Source: Rotaria socialis
Lineage: Eukaryota; Rotifera; Eurotatoria; Philodinida; Philodinidae
Assembly (NCBI GenBank): GCA_905331475.1
Contig: CAJNYU010000609.1
Coordinates: 72,261-136,260, forward strand
Reading direction: 5' to 3'
DNA: 64,000 bases
A model generated the notes under the pieces. It had not been told where the DNA came from. It saw nothing but the letters and a program-made list of their open reading frames with translations, and did not search any database. How positions within the stretch are numbered: the stretch's first letter is position 1; each line of letters opens with the position of its first letter. Both the position numbers and the translations under genes were made by a program. Shown piece by piece: positions 21,502 to 32,549 of this stretch.

Positions 21502-22792
21502 TTATCCAGTCCAATCTGGTATTCCGAGCAATTCAATTTCATATTTCTTTGCAACAGCAGCTGCTTGATCCGCCCAATCAGGTTCTTGTGCAACAATAAC
21601 TTTGCTAACCTCTTGAAAATAGAATTCGATACCTGCTGGTTGAAAAACAAATTCTAATCGAGCTCCTGTTGAGTTAACGTTCCTATAAGAATGTTTAATA
21701 TAACGTGGCGCAAAGACCCATGTTCCAGCTGTTCCACGAATTGTTTCCTCTCCAATATAAAATTCGATTTCACCTGCCAAAACGTGAAAATACTCATCTT
21801 CACGATGATGGATGTGGAGTGGAGGACCTTCACCAACTAGTATTTCACCTTCCATTATCATCAGACGTCCATCTGTTTGATTTCCCCGCAATTTAATAAT
21901 ACGTTCTGAATTGGACACCGCTAATACTTGAAAACGGTCGCCTTGATTTGATCCAACAGCCACCGGTGGAATTATCTTTCCACTAGTAAGACGGTCAGAT
22001 ATGGATTGTAATTTATCAGCAATAAAATATTTCAGATTTTGATCAAGACCTGAACTTGTGTTTGATTCCCAGATTTTTGCTGCATCTGCGATAAAAGAAT
22101 ATGCTCTTATGAGTAAAAAAGAATTCTTCTTCATTCAGATGATAAACATCGTTAAGACTGTATAATTTATTTTTCAATTAATGAAAGGTTAAGGAAACTA
22201 TTTCTTTTTAATCGACCTGTTATATTTCTGCGTAATTTCCATAACTGAGACGCTAGTTACCTTGGCCTCTTTATGATGTAGCTCTTAATACACGTCTTCA
22301 AGCATATTTACAGTAAAAGTTCAATTCCTCTCGAAAGAAATTTCCAACTCATTCGCTAGTAGAAATGAGCTACGATGAATGATTTTTGGTTATTATTTCT
22401 CTAAGCAAAATGTAAACGTGCATATTTTAGATAATTGTCAGCTGACTAACAAATTCTATAAAACCTTAGCAATTCTTGATGTTCTAAAAATTCCTCTAAA
22501 TCACACCGATCTAATATTTGAAAGTTTGATCAATATAATTTCAAAAATGTTTCAGACAGATTTGAGAAAAGTAGAATATCTCTGAAGACATGGTTTTACA
22601 GCGTTCAACATTTTTTGTATCTATATCAAATTATACAATCACACAAATATCTTTTATTCAGTCAATACTAGTCTGAAATAATATTTAACTTGCTGAGGAC
22701 TCGTCTCCAATTTTGTATTACTCACCTTTTCCGATATGCATTGATATTACACCGAGGCATTCTAACAAATATAAAATTACCAACACCCGCAT
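21502..22792 (-). CDS. Secreted single-domain cupin protein (copy 2)
   Basis: Exon 1 is 22726-22792 and exon 2 is 21502-22085 on the minus strand, 216 residues. The 640-base intron starts GTGAGT and ends ATCGCAG; it splits an Asp codon, giving '...MHIGK-DAAKIWESN'. Exon 1 encodes a signal peptide (MRVLVILYLLECLGVIS). Cupin motif 1 'HIHHREDEYFHVLAGEIEFY' has both His and the Glu, and motif 2 'APRYIKHSYRN' keeps the His, so all four canonical metal ligands are present, unlike copy 1. The exon/intron design (signal peptide exon, phase-1 intron, cupin exon) is the same as in the neighbouring cupin gene, so the two probably arose by duplication. It would act outside the cell or in the secretory pathway. 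The substrate is unknown. Confidence 0.85.
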
Positions 22793-24488
22793 GACTAAAC
22801 TATTCTGTATCGCCGTATAACAATGATCCAGACATGCCTCTTATATCTTATGTTAGTACATAAAAGGTCATTTAACCTCTATGAATGTAGTTTATCTAGA
22901 TAGGTAAGTACTGGATTATGATGCAAAAAAAGGAAGTAGTGAGTAATAGTTTGTCCTAAACTTTATTTATAAAATTTTTTATTTTCATATGATGTCACAT
23001 AATAAATGCTAGCATACTAATTACTTCTTACCATAAACAGTGGTATGATACAGAAGAAATCTTAAATAGGGATTGCCCATGCACTAACCTCACATACAAT
23101 ATTTAACATCGAATTAAGCTTTTTTTTCATTGTTTTAACGTTTCATGTAAGCCAAGAAGTATGTGATATATGTGCATATAGATTTTATTTTTTCACGCAT
23201 TGAAAGAAAAAGCACACTCAAAATCTCCGAAGATTAGCGAATTCCATAAGAATGAAGAGTAGAAACTAATATAGAACGAGGATGTGGAGCTGTATCAAAC
23301 TTGAAACTTGAGTTCAATAGAAATATTCCTCTTCAAGTATCATTTTCTTTACGTACATGGTTCACCAAAGATCTGCGTAACCTAGCTAAAGACTTTCACA
23401 CACTCAAGAACCAACAAACAAGCTGTTAGGATAACTCCTGTCGTATTAAAGATGTGAAACACGATCGGGCTATTGTTTCTATTCCTCTTAAATATATCAT
23501 GACTTACTTAGTAGTCGAAAACTTCAACAAACAAATACTTCATAAATATTCCAATCAGTGTCACGGTCTGTGCGAAGCAGGCTGAGTGGTTGATGCAAAT
23601 TTCTATCCTGTGTGCTTATATACTTCGTTGAGACCGTTTTTCAGAAAAATCACCCCTTCCAATATTGACTCGGAATTTTTAAGATTGACAGATTCTCCAT
23701 GATATGCCTGGTGTGGTTCTTGAAAAGATTTCAAAATTCATCGGTAAAATAAATATAAAATATAAGATTTTCTTCGTGGAGAATACTCAATTTTCACATA
23801 TAATAGCGCTACAGTTGAAGAACCAGTAAAACTCCTTACCAAAACTCACTCTCTTAGTGATCAATTTTGGTTTTAAATAAATATCGTTCTTGCTCGTATG
23901 AATTGCTCATGCATATCAGCTCTACATTGCTTAAAAACGAGCATCAATGAATACGCATTAAATAAATAAATAATTGAAATTCGTAAATAGTCTTAGAAAA
24001 TAACCAATTATTCAATGCTCTTATACCAAAATTGCACGAGTAAGAGAAAGAAGACTAATTATCATATGACTTCATTCGTAATCAAAGTTTGCTTCTTGTT
24101 TCCCCTACTTTTTATTTAAATTATTTCGTGCATTCCAATCGCAACCGAAATTCTCATGTTAACTGTATAATACATATACCCGAGTAAATGGTGGATTTCG
24201 AAAAACAATACCATCGCCTTTGAAATCAAGACAGAGACCAAGACACTTTGTATTGTGTTGTCTCTCATATCAACCTATTGAAGCGAAGTTGGGAATAATA
24301 AAGAGAAAAGGCGAAACATATGTCTTTACCGAAAGGATTACGTGTCATACTAATGTAAAGATCGCCGAAAAATTATGCGTGTGAAGTGCGTTTAGAAATT
24401 AACGCCAATAAAAACGGAAGTTGGAGAAAATTATCTATAAAAGAGGGTCATACATAAACTTTGTATGTAAAAAAAACGACGTATTTTC
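22793..24488. other. Intergenic, nothing seen
   Basis: About 1.7 kb of AT-rich sequence between two divergently transcribed genes (cupin copy 2 leftward, the monooxygenase fusion rightward). It presumably includes both promoters. No repeat or conserved motif stood out. Confidence 0.5.
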
Positions 24489-26752
24489 ATGTTGAAAATA
24501 ATGCAAGAAACTAGTTCATCCTATCGTCGCTTAAAATTTATGGGAACACAAAATGAATCGTCGGTGAATAAAATTCTCGTATGTGATGATAACCAACGTC
24601 TTGATCACATCGTGCATATATTTGCCGAAAAGCAGATGGCTAGAAAACGATATGAAACAAACGCTTGGCATTCATATTTTCGACGTATTACTAATAATAT
24701 GATTGTATTCTATCAAAATAATGCTGCTCTATTTTATGATGACATTCAATACGATACTGAACAATTAGAATTAACCAGTAGTACTTTCATTCACGGTGAT
24801 CTACATGTTGGCCAATTTCTATACCATCTCAGTGATGTAAGTCATGAGCGCGTATTCAAAGTACAAAGATACACCAAGACAGCAGCTCCATTCACATGGG
24901 ATCTCAAACGTTTAGCAACTAATCTTGCACTTATTGCCTACTGTCACGGTTTTAGTGACATGGAAATGATCGAAATACTTGAAATGTTTATTCGACAATA
25001 TATCAAGAAAGTGCTATCATGGAACAAAAAAAGTTTAAGAAGTCAGCAATCTAGTGACGACGATCAAATTTGCCACATGAAACCATGGAAACTTCAAAAG
25101 AAATATTCAGTCATCGGATTATTAGAAGTTCAACAGCAGTTGTACGATATCGACTGGCAATCGATCGATACTGTTAAGAGTTTGATGACACTTGCCCAAC
25201 AGCTGGCTATTGCTACTGCGCATCTACACTGCCAACCACCGATTACCATTTCTTCGTTGAAAAATTCGACAAATTTAGCTATGGACAATACTGCCGATCA
25301 TTGTACCCAAACGCTGCAAATGGCTCTTTCTTCAAAGGTGCTACAACAAAAATTGATCGATGAAATTTGTTACTTTGCAATAATTTATGCCGAGATTGTC
25401 GAACGTGATCATCGCCTTTTCTTCAAAAACTTTCGCAACGAAACAAAATTCCAATGTGTGAATACTATCAAAAATTTCAAAATACCACGCCCATTAGCGA
25501 ATGTTCGTCGAGAGACTGTATTGATTGTTGGTGGCGGCATTGGTGGTATGGCGACAGCTCTCGCTTTTGCTCAAGCGGGAATAAGAGTGAGATTGCTGGA
25601 GAAAAATCTTGAATTTGCAGAAGTTGGTGCAGGTATGCAGTTAGCACCGAACTGTAGCCGTATACTTGATCGGCTTGGCATTTTAAAGCATGTGCAAGCT
25701 AATGCTGTTTTTCCGAAACAAATTGTATGGATGGATGCTGTATCTGGTGAGCGTCTCACTTGCATTGATTTAGGTGACAAATTTGTTGAAGATTTTGGCT
25801 ATCCATATATTGTTGTACATCGAGCTGATCTTCTATATGCTCTTTATCAAGCGTGTTTAGCAAGTTACATGGTAACAATGGAAACAAATCGTACGGTGAT
25901 AAGTGTAGATGAACGACCCGAGTCGATGATGGTCGAATGTGCAGATGGAATGCGTTACGATTGTGGTATGGTGGTTGCAGCTGATGGTCTCTGGTCATCA
26001 TTGCGAAAATTTGTCTGTGACGATGGAGCCCCACTTAGTGTTGGTTATGTTACTTATCGAGGTACAGTAGAAATCGACCAAGTTTCAAAAGAAGCTGGCC
26101 TTGAAAATGTTCAATTTTGGATCGGACCCGACATGCATCTCGTGCAGTATCCTATTCGACGAGGCGAACTATTCAATCAAGCAGCAGTGTTCAAATCAAG
26201 TCGATTACCGGATGAAACAGATGAATGGGGAACCAAGCAAGAACTCAATGAACGATTCAACATCGGATGTCAACATGTATTAAATGCTTTGAATTTAATT
26301 CAGACCAATTTTCGATGGCCCGTCTACGAGTCAGTTATCTTCTTTTTTTTAGTACATTTTCTTGCTGATCTGCATATTATTGTTTTATTTCTAGTCGCAA
26401 TCCATTATTGAAATGGAGTCGTGGTCGACTAGTGTTACTGGGTGATGCAGCTCACCCAATGTTACAATATGCTGCACAAGGTGCTGCCCAAGCATTAGAA
26501 GATGCTTATGCACTTGTTGCTGCCTACAAGAAACATGGTCAATCAAAGATTCATGCTGTATTTCATGAATACGAAAAAGAAAGAATAGCTCGCTCATCAA
26601 AAGTTGTTCAATTTGCACGTGATATTGGCACATTTGCACATCAAAATGGCGTGGCAAAGATAGCTCGCGATGCTGTATTGCGTTCACATGACATGAACAA
26701 TTTTGACTCTCTCAAATGGTTGTATGCAGAGAAACAGAATCAAGACGAATAA
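24489..26752 (+). CDS. DUF2252-like domain fused to FAD-dependent aromatic monooxygenase
   Basis: Exons 24489-26329 and 26395-26752 give 732 residues. The 65-base intron (GTCAGT...TTTCTAG) splits an Asp codon inside the conserved 'YDRNPLLKW'. Residues 1-335 look like DUF2252, a family known mainly from bacteria: 'FIHGDLHVGQFLY' (about 100-112) corresponds to the usual GDAHLxNFG, and 'PFTWDLKRLATNLAL' (about 137-151) to the PFEWDLKRLAAS block. The acidic NDFDE motif between them is replaced by 'VQRYTKT', so this domain may be inactive. Residues 340-732 form a flavin hydroxylase of the salicylate/3-hydroxybenzoate hydroxylase group: GGGIGG (345-350), 'AADGLWS' (about 496-502) and 'LLGDAAHPM' (about 627-635) all intact. 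Such enzymes hydroxylate aromatic acids using NAD(P)H and O2. Both parts lie in one open exon, so this is a true fusion. No signal peptide. Bacterial origin is likely but inferred. Confidence 0.85.
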
Positions 26753-26753
26753 A
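26748..26753 (+). promoter_or_regulatory. AATAAA overlapping the stop codon of the fusion gene
   Basis: The hexamer AATAAA includes the TAA stop (26750-26752). If used as the poly(A) signal the 3' UTR would be only about 20 bases. PRMT5 in this window has the same arrangement. Confidence 0.4.
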
Positions 26754-27947
26754 ATATTTCACTTATTCTATAAGTGAATAGAGGCATTTTGTTGACCAAT
26801 TTGAAAGTTTATTTCAAATCTCTTACTTTGTTCGTTTATGAAATTGAAGGGTGTGTGTGTATGAATTTGATTAAACAGGAGAACTACACCCACATCCCAA
26901 TCCGATTTGAGTACTTGCGAAAACAGCTTTTGTAATGGAATAGTCGCACTCATTGCAATGCTACTGAGAGCCTTTTACTACATCTGTTCCTAGTCAACTT
27001 TGAGGGTGTGGGTTTGGATGTAGGCTTAAGGCGTGTAAAAATGACACTCCTAATCAGGTTTAAGCACATACTCATCCCATAGATGACTCATCCATATGTC
27101 ACATTCACATTCTGATCGGATTGCCCTAAAAAAGAATATTTCTCTGTCCTGTGTTTCTTTGAAAGGAGCATGATGTTGAAATCTAGTTCTGTTAGTAGAT
27201 ATAGAAAAGGATTACTACCGTCTAAAGCGAAAAAGACAGACAGTTCAGTGAGAAAAATCGAATATATAAATGGGAAAAGTGTACTAGACTGGTTTTCGTG
27301 GACTCTATATTTCTATGGATTTTGATAACTTTTCTCTTATATTTTCATGGTACTTATTTATTCTCATGTCTGCAAACTGTAATGACTAAATGCGTAAAGA
27401 ACATGAATATCTTATTGATGGTTTGAAGTGGAAATATTGACAAGATAAAGCACACCCATAAGATCAAGTTCCGATTATGTGTATTAATTAATTATTTCTT
27501 CCTATTTCTCTTCTTTATTTCTTCTTTTTTGTTTCTTGGAAAATAATTTTTAAAGCATTGCTCATCTATCATTTTCGTCAAGGCTCGAATCCTACAGGAT
27601 ACTACATTTAATGACTAAAAGATCTAACCTGCTAAAATTAGAGTCTCATTGTTCGACACTAATTGATCCACTAACGATCTCGTTAGCGTCGAAAGGACAC
27701 AACTTCAAATGATGAAAAAGGCGTGAAAAAAACTGTCTTGATACGGATAGGCATGCACCGAACCCAAGCCGAAATTATTTTGGATTTGGTACATCTCTAT
27801 TAATGGATATCAGAATGATCTTTGCAATCCATTTTACTATAATTCCATATTGCTGTTTTAAGCACTAGTTTTCTTCTAATTTCTTCTATTCAAAGTGAAT
27901 GTGGAAAAGGAACAGAAACGGATAAGCATAGTTTCTGGGATCTTCTT
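26753..27947. other. Intergenic, GT-rich telomere-like words
   Basis: No gene seen. Several GGGTGTG-type motifs occur (26850 GGGTGTGTGTGT; 26888 ACACCCACATCCC; 27004 GGGTGTGGGT), some in opposite orientations. Confidence 0.45.
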
Positions 27948-28334
27948 TTGCTATCATCAACTTTCATAATTATGTCAAAGGCAAATTTTCATCTTAATTT
28001 TGAGAAAAGCCTTCATTCAAAAGTTGTTTCAACAGACACTTTATGTAAATCGGTACAAAAAAGTACTTTCACTGACACGTTGAATTTTATATTAACAACA
28101 TTAAATGATGATATTTTCTCGTTGACTTATTTGATAGTTGATCGATTTTATATAAAGATATTGCCAAGAATTCATCCTAATGTTAAATCTTTTATTCTTA
28201 GTTATCTCTGCCCTACTCAATATCGATCTTACACTAAACACTATAATGCAAGTTACTCAAAAATTGCACCGGAAATAAGAGCTGAAATCATTCGCAATAA
28301 ATTTTCTTTCGCACACTTTTTTCATATTGACTGA
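27948..28334 (+). pseudogene. Fragment resembling a bdelloid F-box/LRR-like family
   Basis: An isolated 128-codon open frame. Its middle, 'NDDIFSLTYLIVDRFYIKIL' followed by 'PRIHPNVKSFIL', resembles a linker that I recall from large bdelloid families of F-box or leucine-rich-repeat-like proteins, where it precedes the first repeats. There is no F-box start upstream and no leucine-rich repeats downstream; the end (about 28210-28334) does not continue the repeat pattern. It is therefore most likely a truncated duplicate. The assignment rests on memory of the family and is uncertain. Confidence 0.35.
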
Positions 28335-30211
28335 AACTTGTTGACCTCATGTTTTACAAATAGTTGAAGAATGAAAGATTGAATTGAATTTCCATGAAGA
28401 ACAAGGCTCTTTTTTTCTTCATGCCATCGCGTTAGTTAACTCAGTCTGATTGTTAAAGGAACAAGTTAGCCAAAACACAGTTCAGATCGGTACCTAATAT
28501 TCATTAGTAATACAAGCTACACCGACTATTCCTTCTGTCAATAGAATACAGAATACTATTAATTTGTTCAAAGACTAGCTCCACGACTGTTTAGAACTCT
28601 CTTTAGTGCTATCATCGTTTATCTTAAATTTGAATGATAGGGATTCTTTTTACAATCATATGTTGTAGAAAGCTGATATTTTGAGTACATAATTATAGAG
28701 AAAAACAGAGGCTAGTTGTTCGTAGAAATCACAACTCTTTGATTCAATATCATTTTGAAGTACTAGAAATGATAGATTTCTGATAAATTTCGAGGAAGCA
28801 TATTTATAAGCAAGATCAATCATTGTCTAGTTAATATTTTAATTTCTGTATATTATTTCTATGAAAATAGAACAATAAGCTAATCGAATTCGATCGATTT
28901 CTTGTAGAAATTTATTCTCATGAGATTTAAACTAATAAAACTATCTAGCATTGATTAACAAACAAAAATAGAGTTAATCAAATTTTCTAGTCAAGGATTT
29001 TCTTCTGTTGATAGCATATTACTAAATGACAGATATAATTTAATTATTTGATAAAATGCTCATTAAGTGACATCAATAACAAGATAACATTTTAAATTGA
29101 ATTAACAAATACACTCATAAAAGTCTGTAAACAAACGAATGATGAAACACTTTGTTTTTGGCTATTTTAGAACATTTATTCAAGCAGTAAAAAAATATGT
29201 ACTTTAACTATGACTCGTAATGGCTACAATAGGAACCAGTGATTTGTCATTCTTTTTGTACTATTCTCTCTGTTTTTTTCCTTGGATTACCATTTGATTC
29301 TTTCTAAACTGGATTACTCTGCTTCTCATAATGTTAAGACTTGAAAAAAAACGATACAACCAATATAAATGTCAGCAGAATGACAAGTTTATGGCTTGGT
29401 AAAAGCACTATTTGAAAGAGAATGTATGATATAATAAATAAATCCAGGGTACGAACAACCTCAGTACATCTACATCCAACGGTTGAGGTCATCGACCTGT
29501 AGAAACGATAAATACAAACATAGATCAAAAAGAAAACTCGCTAGCGCTTCATCATCTGTTTTATTTCCACAGCTGTCGAAACTAATGATACGCCATTTTT
29601 TTGCATGTTTTGCTAACAACTACAGGATGAAGATCGATGAAAAACAAAATGTTTAATACCAACGAGATCTTATTGATTTACAGCCTGTCAGTATTCCAAA
29701 TGTTTCAAAGCTATTTTTAAATTGTCTTTGACAAGGTATTTATTTAGGTGTCTAATATCATGCATGAACAGAGTTTTCTTTTTTTCTCTTTCTTCTCACA
29801 GTAAAATATGTAGAATAAATAAATAAATATATAGATATATATATATAATGACAACAGAACTGTTCGATCATATACACGAATAAAAAATATGTACACTATA
29901 CAAAACACACTCGAATAGTAATAATAATAATAAAGATAATCAAATAAATACATGTTTTCTCTTACGACATATATATGCATATCACACGGATGAAATAGAT
30001 ACGTGCAGAAAAGGGTTGAGAGGCAAGGCATTAATGTCGAGAAGAAAAAAACGCAGGACAAATTATGCTTGCTAGCACCAAATATACATATTCACACAAA
30101 TACTGTTTTGAAGTCGTAGCAAGATGTCCTAGATTTTTTCCTTTCTCTCGACATCGAACATATGTACAAACAACAAACGCTTTGAGCAAAAAAATATAAT
30201 ATAATAAATAA
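28335..30211. other. Intergenic, nothing seen
   Basis: About 1.9 kb of AT-rich sequence. The right part (29820-30211) would hold the 3' UTR of the MITF-like gene on the minus strand. A run of TA/TAA repeats sits at about 29815-29850. Confidence 0.45.
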
Positions 30212-32549
30212 TTATGTAAATCCTCCTCCGATGTCCATTTCATTATCGAAACCGAACGATGTAGACGATAGAAATGGATCGTGAGTAAATGGTGATAATG
30301 GATCGTTTGAATTATTTCCAATGCCACTATTCGTATCATTACTATCTTCATCAACGATACCAAATGATGAAAGTGAATCAAGCGGTGGAAGAGAGTCAAA
30401 CGTTGCAAATATTGGTGTGGATGGAGGTACCAATGGATTATTAGTATTTAATGACGATGATAATGACGATGGCTCTTGTTTAACTACATTCGTATTAGCA
30501 ACAGCAATAGCTGGCGAACTTTGAATTGTTGCTGTTGCTGATGATGAATTTATTGAAATACCATTTGAATAACATTTTCTTTCTAGTTCCTATATTGATA
30601 AATTAATATGAAGACAAAGAAAACTTAATGTCAACTAACTTTTACTCGTTCTTGTAATGCCATATTTTGTTGTGCGAGCATTTGATATTTTTCTTCAATT
30701 AAAACAGCATTATCATACTGACGGCGTAGTATTTTAATATAATCAACCGATGCACGTAATATTGTACCTTTATTTTGTTTTGAGTCTCTATGTAGAAAAA
30801 TATTTTCAAATTACAAATTGAATTTAATTAATTATTGTTCACATATGGTGAACTTCTATTTTGTTGATGATGATGTAGAGTTGAAAGGTTAAACATTGCT
30901 TTTTCTGTTTCTATTTCTGAACAAACATACGAACTTTTATTAATTGTACGCGCATAACATTTGTTTTACAATCTTTGATCTCTTATTTAATATTCATATT
31001 GATTGTATCTTTGTTTCTTTTCATAGAGAGAACGATATGTAAAACAGCTGAATCAACATCATCAATATTGATAGTAGTACTATTAGTTTAGTTTTGTTCT
31101 TATAACTAGTTTTTGATTGAAAAAGAATTTCATATGAGAAAATTTTTCATGCTAATCAAAATAGGACTATTGCGCGTCTTTCTAAGCTAGACAAATTTTC
31201 TTGAGTACCACTTACAACTCAGTTCCTTTTGGCAGTAGAGTACCCAACTCTTTAATACGATCGTTGATATTAAATCGGCGACGACGTTCAACTAAAATTT
31301 ATAAGAGCATTCAACATTGAAAAAGAAAATTCATGTACTCTGTCGTACTCATGTTATGATTATCTTTTTTCTGTCGATCACGTAGAACAAGACGCATTTC
31401 ATCATCTGTTAGTGGTAAACCAATTTTTGCTTTGGCACTGAGTATATTTGTTGGGCATGATGATGAATGACGGGAGCTACTATCAGTTCCATCTTTTGAT
31501 AATGATGATGACAAAAATGCTGAGCCCATATGCTCACCAGTCAACGTTGTTGATAACTCAAAAACAAAAGTCAAAGTTTTTTCAGAATAAAAATATTTTA
31601 TCTAAACAGAAAATATGTACTCGAGGTGTAATACTAATGCCACGCGTATTACTGTCAATACTCCCACACGTTGTATCATCGTTAAGTTGGTCGTCCATCT
31701 GTAGGAGAAAAACGAAGAAATTAATTTCAAAACAAACAAAAACAAAATTGAGAAATTACTTCAGATGTGATTTCACTATCTGGAGATGATTCGTCTTGAT
31801 TTAACTACAATAACAACAGAGATTTTTTTTACAGATCAATATTAATATTTTCTTCTGCTAAATTCACTTACAACATTTGTTTGTTGTATTATAGAACGTT
31901 CATCACCAACTAGCGTTTGCTTGCGAGACATTTGTTCGAGATGATATCTTGTTGGATTTTCAAGAAGACTTTGAACTGTCTGTACATGAAAATAAATAGA
32001 TAGTATTCAATAAGATCTGAATTGTGAAATTAACCTGAGTCATCTGTGATGGTGAAATTGATTGTTGAAGTAAAAATGTTGTTGAATCAAACGGTTTCGT
32101 ATTTGCTGACGATGGCATTCGGATTGCATTTGACGAATTGCTTATTCGTATTGGATTAGTATCTCTATCACGAGTTAAAAGCGATGGCTGCGAAGTTAAA
32201 CTTGTACCAGTTAGATTTGGTGATGCTCGTTGTTTAGTTGGACTTTCATCGGTCTAGAAAATAAAATAGATTAACTCTCGAGATATTTATTAAATTTAAG
32301 ATTTACTAATTGTCTTCGTAATTGATTCATTCCAACACGCTTGTTTATGTTTCTAAATGAAAAGGGAATAACATGAAAAATAAAAGATACTTTTTCTAGT
32401 CTTTCTTACGTTGGCTGAGCCATTCTATATGCTGGTGCTGGTGATGATAAAAAATCTTTGATAAGTGGCTCAGTTCCATAATCATTTTGTTTTTCATCAA
32501 CAAGTTCAAAATCCAAATCAGGTAAATTCGGATCAGATGATGTGAACAT
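30212..32549 (-). CDS. Mitf: MITF/TFEB/TFE3-family bHLH leucine-zipper transcription factor
   Basis: Nuclear regulator of lysosomal and autophagy genes, binding E-box/CLEAR sites as a dimer (family knowledge). Ten minus-strand exons: 32410-32549, 32307-32352, 32035-32253, 31872-31979, 31760-31804, 31621-31698, 31349-31556, 31216-31291, 30640-30787 and 30212-30589. They sum to 1446 bases (481 residues). The bHLH is unmistakable: 'RDRQKKDNHNMIERRRRFN' (about 275-293), 'INDRIKELGTLLPKGTEL', then 'NKGTILRASVDYIKILRRQ' and a leucine-zipper region 'AVLIEEKYQMLAQQNMALQERVKELE'. The intron between exons 7 and 8 splits the Ile of HNMIERRRR, inside the basic region. Exon 4, 'LLENPTRYHLEQMSRKQ', matches the family's LENPTKYHLQQ block. 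Exon 1, 'LPDLDFELVDE', resembles the MITF-A N-terminus and exon 2 ends 'NQLRRQL', like the Rag-GTPase-binding segment that follows it in vertebrates. The C-terminus has a sumoylation-like 'VKQEP'. The start is the first in-frame ATG. Confidence 0.93.

Noticed and set aside
27540-27605. GGCTCGAATCC resembling a tRNA T-loop
   Set aside because: The upstream 60 bases contain no D-arm or anticodon arm and the ends do not pair.
30031-30408. Open frame on the minus strand overlapping the last MITF exon
   Set aside because: It is an alternative frame over the well-supported exon 10 of the MITF-like gene.
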